NCBI GenBank assembly: GCA_000969725.1 | Contig: JXSR01S008740.1 | Strand: one strand, 5' to 3' | Length of the DNA: 20,556 nucleotides | Origin: Ophiothrix spiculata | Taxonomy: Eukaryota; Echinodermata; Ophiuroidea; Amphilepidida; Ophiotrichidae | Part shown: piece after piece, positions 17,861-20,556 of the stretch | Layout of the letters: each line of letters begins with the position of its first letter | How positions within the stretch are numbered: position 1 is the stretch's first letter | Notes under the pieces: generated by a model | Told to the model about the DNA's origin: nothing | Database searches by the model: none | What the model saw: only the letters and a program-made list of their open reading frames with translations | Translations under genes and position numbers: made by a program

Positions 17861-18980
17861 TAAATTTAGATTCAATAAGGATCCAAAAATTTGGGATAAT
17901 CGGGTTGAATGATTGAGGCCGACAATTTGAGGGCACTCATAGCTTTTAAACAATTGGTGTTGAGGCTGAGTGAAGTACCACAGGTGGTTTGGTCAGGTTT
18001 ATTATTTTCTGAACAACATTTTTATCCCACACCTTATATAAGTTATTATCTTTAATAAATGGTCCATGGGCGGTGCACTTTTTCAAAAAAGGGGGGCATT
18101 TGCCATAACTCGCAAGAATGGTAAGCTTAATAATGTAAGAAAATGGGGGGGGGTGTGTGTGTTTTGTTTGTTTGTTTTGCTTGGATGATTTTAGGTATTT
18201 ATTTGAAACAATATGGTTATTGCTTGTGGTCGTTGATTTCTGTTAAAACAGGCTTTTCCATTTTGTTCATTGACATTTGCTATTGAAATGCTGCAAATAA
18301 AGACACCAATTTGATTACCGTTAACGTTGTTGCTTATTCCTGATTTGTGTAGTTATTTTCTCCAGAGACTTGCCATTTTTTAGAAATCCATTGTAAAACA
18401 AATTATGCTGGTAACCAAAATTTACACCAATGTTATTGTTAACTTGAGTTTCCAATACCAAAATATATTATTCTTGTGCAATTTAGAAGTGCAATGTATT
18501 CCATGTGTTTAATTGTGAGTACATCTCTACACTTGTATGAAATTCATGTCAAAAATCTTGACACCAAAATGCCTTTTTTTTTTTGTATCAAAAGTGGCTA
18601 TTTTATTGAATTTTTCTCAAAAATTAAAAACACACACACTTCTAAATGACGTCTGATAAAGATATGAAATGTTTTGTATAAAACATAGTTCAGTGATCCC
18701 CTTAGGTTTTGTCATGCTTTTATCCACGTGTATTAGAATGTTTCATTTGTAACCGAAGTCCAGTGAATATGTGCAACTCCAGGGTCTGTAGACATGACAT
18801 GATCATTAATTATGTACTTTATTATGGAATCTGCCTGGCTGTATCACATTTGTTTTAAATTAAGCTTTCATGTAATATCAGATATAAGGCAGACTGACAC
18901 TGTGACGACTTGTTGTTGAGGGATGGTAATGATCTTCAGTGAGTCCTCCACGAAAAGCGATGGCTGGTAGTGACCTTGCC
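17861..18980. other. AT-rich background with low-complexity tracts
   Basis: It contains a GGGGGGGGG-TGTGTGTG-TTTGTTTG tract (about 18145-18178), a T10 run near 18574 and ACACACAC (about 18632). No gene was recognised. Confidence 0.4.
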
Positions 18981-18981
18981 T

Positions 18982-19140
18982 GGCGTAAAGGAACAACGGC
19001 TGATGAGGGCCCACAGATGGTTGCAGTAGCCAAAGAAATCTGGATGACATCACAACTCATTTGATGTCCTGACAAAGTTTTAAAAACTCAGATTTTGTTG
19101 GCTATGGCAACCCTCTGTGGCCCGTCGTTCCTTTAACACC
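18982..19140. repeat. Imperfect long inverted repeat (hairpin)
   Basis: The left arm (18982-19044) and right arm (19088-19140) are complementary with gaps. On the plus strand the right arm reads TCAGATTTTGTTGGCTATGG then CAACCCTCTGTGG and CGTTCCTTTAACACC; the complement of the left arm reads CCAGATTTCTTTGGCTACTG then CAACCATCTGTGG and TGTTCCTTTACGCC. The left arm carries about seven extra bases. Two overlapping minus-strand frames (61 and 65 codons) cover the left arm; since the sequence is palindromic I favour a foldback element or hairpin over an exon. Confidence 0.6.
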
Positions 19141-19317
19141 CCGCTTCCGCCGCCTATGCTGCTTCTTGAATAGCTGACTCTGAAACTAAATTGAATTCAA
19201 TAACAAGGTATAGTTTGGTGCTGAGCATCAATGTGTGTTTCGCGCATATTAAGACATGTTGCTCCAGTCTATGGCTTCCAATTTGTCACTTCCTCTCACT
19301 GACGAACATTTTCACTG

Positions 19318-19570
19318 ATGAAAAATTTTTGCAAGTTGCTCTCACTGAGTTATCCCCATTTTCAACATTCTCACTGAATAATCCTTGTTCGCAAATGCTC
19401 TCATCAAATAAACCCCATTTTCCGAAGCAAATGCTGAATGACCCTTGTTTTCATAAATACACTTTCGCAAACGCTCTTACGGAATAACTCCCATTTTCCG
19501 AAGCAAGTACTGAAAGACCCTTGTTTTTATAAATACATTTTTTGCAAACACTCTCACCGAATGACCCTAC
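19318..19570 (+). repeat. Minisatellite, units of about 60-76 bp
   Basis: Units carry GA(A)TGACCCTTGTTTTCATAAA, then TTTCGCAAACGCTCTTACGG and CCCATTTTCCGAAGCAA. The clearest copies begin near 19376, 19434 and 19511, with a more diverged one before. The 98-codon plus-strand frame that covers it reflects the repeat, not a gene. Confidence 0.7.
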
Positions 19571-19661
19571 AGAGAAAAAGGTGAGTCTTTTAACTCATTT
19601 GAGGCAAAGTGTATCATTCAAAAATAGGTGAAAATTTTTTGTTTGTGTACTGACACACAGT

Positions 19662-19875
19662 GGGGCAATCTACACAGAGCGCAGATCCAGATGCATGCGC
19701 ATCCCCGAGATCCAGATCTGAGATCCGCATCTCCGTAGACAGCTTACACGTACGCATGTACGCAGAGTGCTGTGCAGCAGATCCGGATCTGACGCCCGTG
19801 TAGCCACAGTCTACTGCAAAGCGGCTTACTGATATTCGTATTTATCCGGATTTGCACTCCCGTGTAGATTGCCCC
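19662..19875. mobile_element. 214-bp MITE nested in the satellite
   Basis: The ends are GGGGCAATCTACAC (19662-19675) and the exact complement GTGTAGATTGCCCC (19862-19875), with further partial match inward (AGAGCGCAGATCC against GGGAGTGCAAATCC). It interrupts the satellite between GACACAC and GGCTCAAG; intact units read GACACACTATGGCTC there. The flanking triplets are AGT and TAT, so a 3-bp duplication of TAT with later change is possible but not proven. The interior is rich in AGATCC/GGATCT repeats and CpG. GGGG ends with short target duplications suggest a Harbinger-like source. Confidence 0.85.
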
Positions 19876-19886
19876 TATGGCTCAAG

Positions 19887-20471
19887 TGAGTCAAATGACT
19901 CACTTTGTGGGTTTTTTCTGTGATATTTCAGAAAATAATGTTCTCACTAGAAATGACCACTTCTTTTGGTGTCTCATTGGAGGGTTGAATTCTGTGAAAA
20001 TTGAGTCATTATGTCCGTGTACTGACACACTATGGCTCAAGTAAATGACTCACTTTATTTTTTCAGAAAATAAATGTTCGCACTATAAATGACCACTTCT
20101 TTTAGTGTTTCATCGGAGGGTTGAATTCTGTGAAAAGTGAGCCAATATGTCCGTGTACTGACACACTTTGGCTCAAGTAAATGACTCACTTTAGTTTTTC
20201 AGAAAATAAATGTTCGCACTATAAATGACCACTTCTTTTGGTGTTTCATCGGAGGGTTGAATTCTGTGAAAAGTGAGCCATTATGTCCGTGTACTGACAC
20301 ACTTTGGCTCAAGTAAATGACTCACTTTATTTTTTCTGTGATATTTCAGAAAATAAATGTTCACACTATAAATGACCACTTATTTTGGTGTTTCATTGGA
20401 GGGTTGAATTTTGTGAAAAGTGAGTCTTTATGTCCGTGTACTGACACACTATGGCTCAAGTAAATGACTCA
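19887..20471 (+). promoter_or_regulatory. AP-1-like heptamers repeated in the satellite
   Basis: TGACTCA occurs once per unit at 19896, 20046, 20182, 20318 and 20465; TGAGTCA is also present at 19887 and 20002. This is the consensus bound by AP-1 (Fos/Jun) bZIP proteins. Recurrence follows from tandem copying, so function cannot be claimed from it. Confidence 0.35.
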
Positions 20472-20556
20472 CTTTATTTTTTCTGTGATATTTCAGAAAA
20501 TAAATGTTCACACTATTATAAATGACCACTTCTTTTGGCGTTTCATTGGAGGGTTG

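Larger units (their letters stand above)
19584..20556 (+). repeat. Satellite-like tandem array, 136-155 bp units, continuing off the window
   Basis: The anchor GTACTGACACAC falls at 19647, 20019, 20155, 20291 and 20438. Two spacings are 136 and one is 147. The first is 372, or about 155-158 after removing a nested element. The length change comes mainly from presence or absence of CTGTGATATTT before CAGAAAATAAATG. Units also share AAATGACCACTTCTTTTGG and GGAGGGTTGAATTCTGTGAA. The first unit is most diverged; the later ones are nearly identical, as expected when the interior of an array is homogenised. The array runs off the right edge, so its true length is unknown. Confidence 0.92.

Noticed and set aside
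19191-19487. 98-codon plus-strand frame, the longest in the window
   Set aside because: Largely made of the 60-76 bp minisatellite units and without a recognisable domain.
20338-20350. TTCTGTGATATTTCAG as a repeated splice acceptor, suggesting tandem exons
   Set aside because: The sequence after CAG has in-frame stops in the units and several units lack part of the tract.
1-20556. CRISPR array, bacterial operon or prophage
   Set aside because: No regularly spaced short repeats with unique spacers, no ribosome-binding-site and gene arrays; composition and element types are those of an animal genome.

Overview
The window looks like non-coding nuclear DNA from an animal, most likely an invertebrate. 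It is strongly AT-rich. No open frame beyond about 100 codons looks like a gene, and there is no bacterial-style gene packing. It is full of short non-autonomous DNA transposons (MITEs), worn retroposon tails, tRNA-derived fragments and satellite-like repeats. The mix (hAT MITEs built on TCCTTGA, several TTAA-flanked elements, 3' tails of the GCGCTATATAAA-ATT type) suits a marine invertebrate, but I cannot name the species. No complete protein-coding gene, rRNA, CRISPR array or bacterial operon is visible. No retroviral or LTR element and no toxin gene was recognised.

Layout. Bases 1-2580 are AT-rich background with a weak acidic reading frame on the minus strand (812-982) and a TG microsatellite. 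A 404-bp MITE (2581-2984) is followed by a 675-bp near-palindromic foldback element flanked by TTAA (3653-4327), then a hAT-type MITE (5056-5372), a retroposon-like tail, a 24-bp perfect palindrome and a small tandem repeat (6485-6648). A GC-rich island at 7128-7490 is a separate MITE with a perfect 5-bp target duplication. The 8428-8933 element has TTAACCCTTTGAACCC-like ends. Between 10088 and 11297 lie a degenerate GGACAAAAT repeat and two tiny TA-flanked MITEs side by side. Hydrophobic minus-strand frames near 11680-12033 could be a worn exon or chance. A tRNA-like fragment (13045-13126) and a three-unit 170-185 bp tandem repeat (13711-14240) follow. Next come a TTAA-flanked element centred near a 20-bp palindrome (15330-15854), the second, inverted copy of the 404-bp MITE (16365-16769), a TA-flanked mariner-like MITE (16818-17181), a tRNA-derived SINE-like head (17544-17602) and a second retroposon-like tail in the opposite orientation. 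The right end holds an imperfect inverted repeat (18982-19140), a minisatellite (about 19318-19570) and a 136-155 bp satellite that runs off the window. A 214-bp MITE is nested in the satellite, and the neighbouring units preserve the empty site.

How it works together: no pathway or operon is supported. The structure is a mosaic of successive insertions, and the MITEs would have depended on transposases encoded elsewhere. The most informative observations are the two-copy 404-bp family with 6-bp duplications and YY1-like motifs, the nested MITE with its built-in empty-site control, the foldback element and the GC-rich MITE. All superfamily names are inferred from terminal bases and target duplications only.
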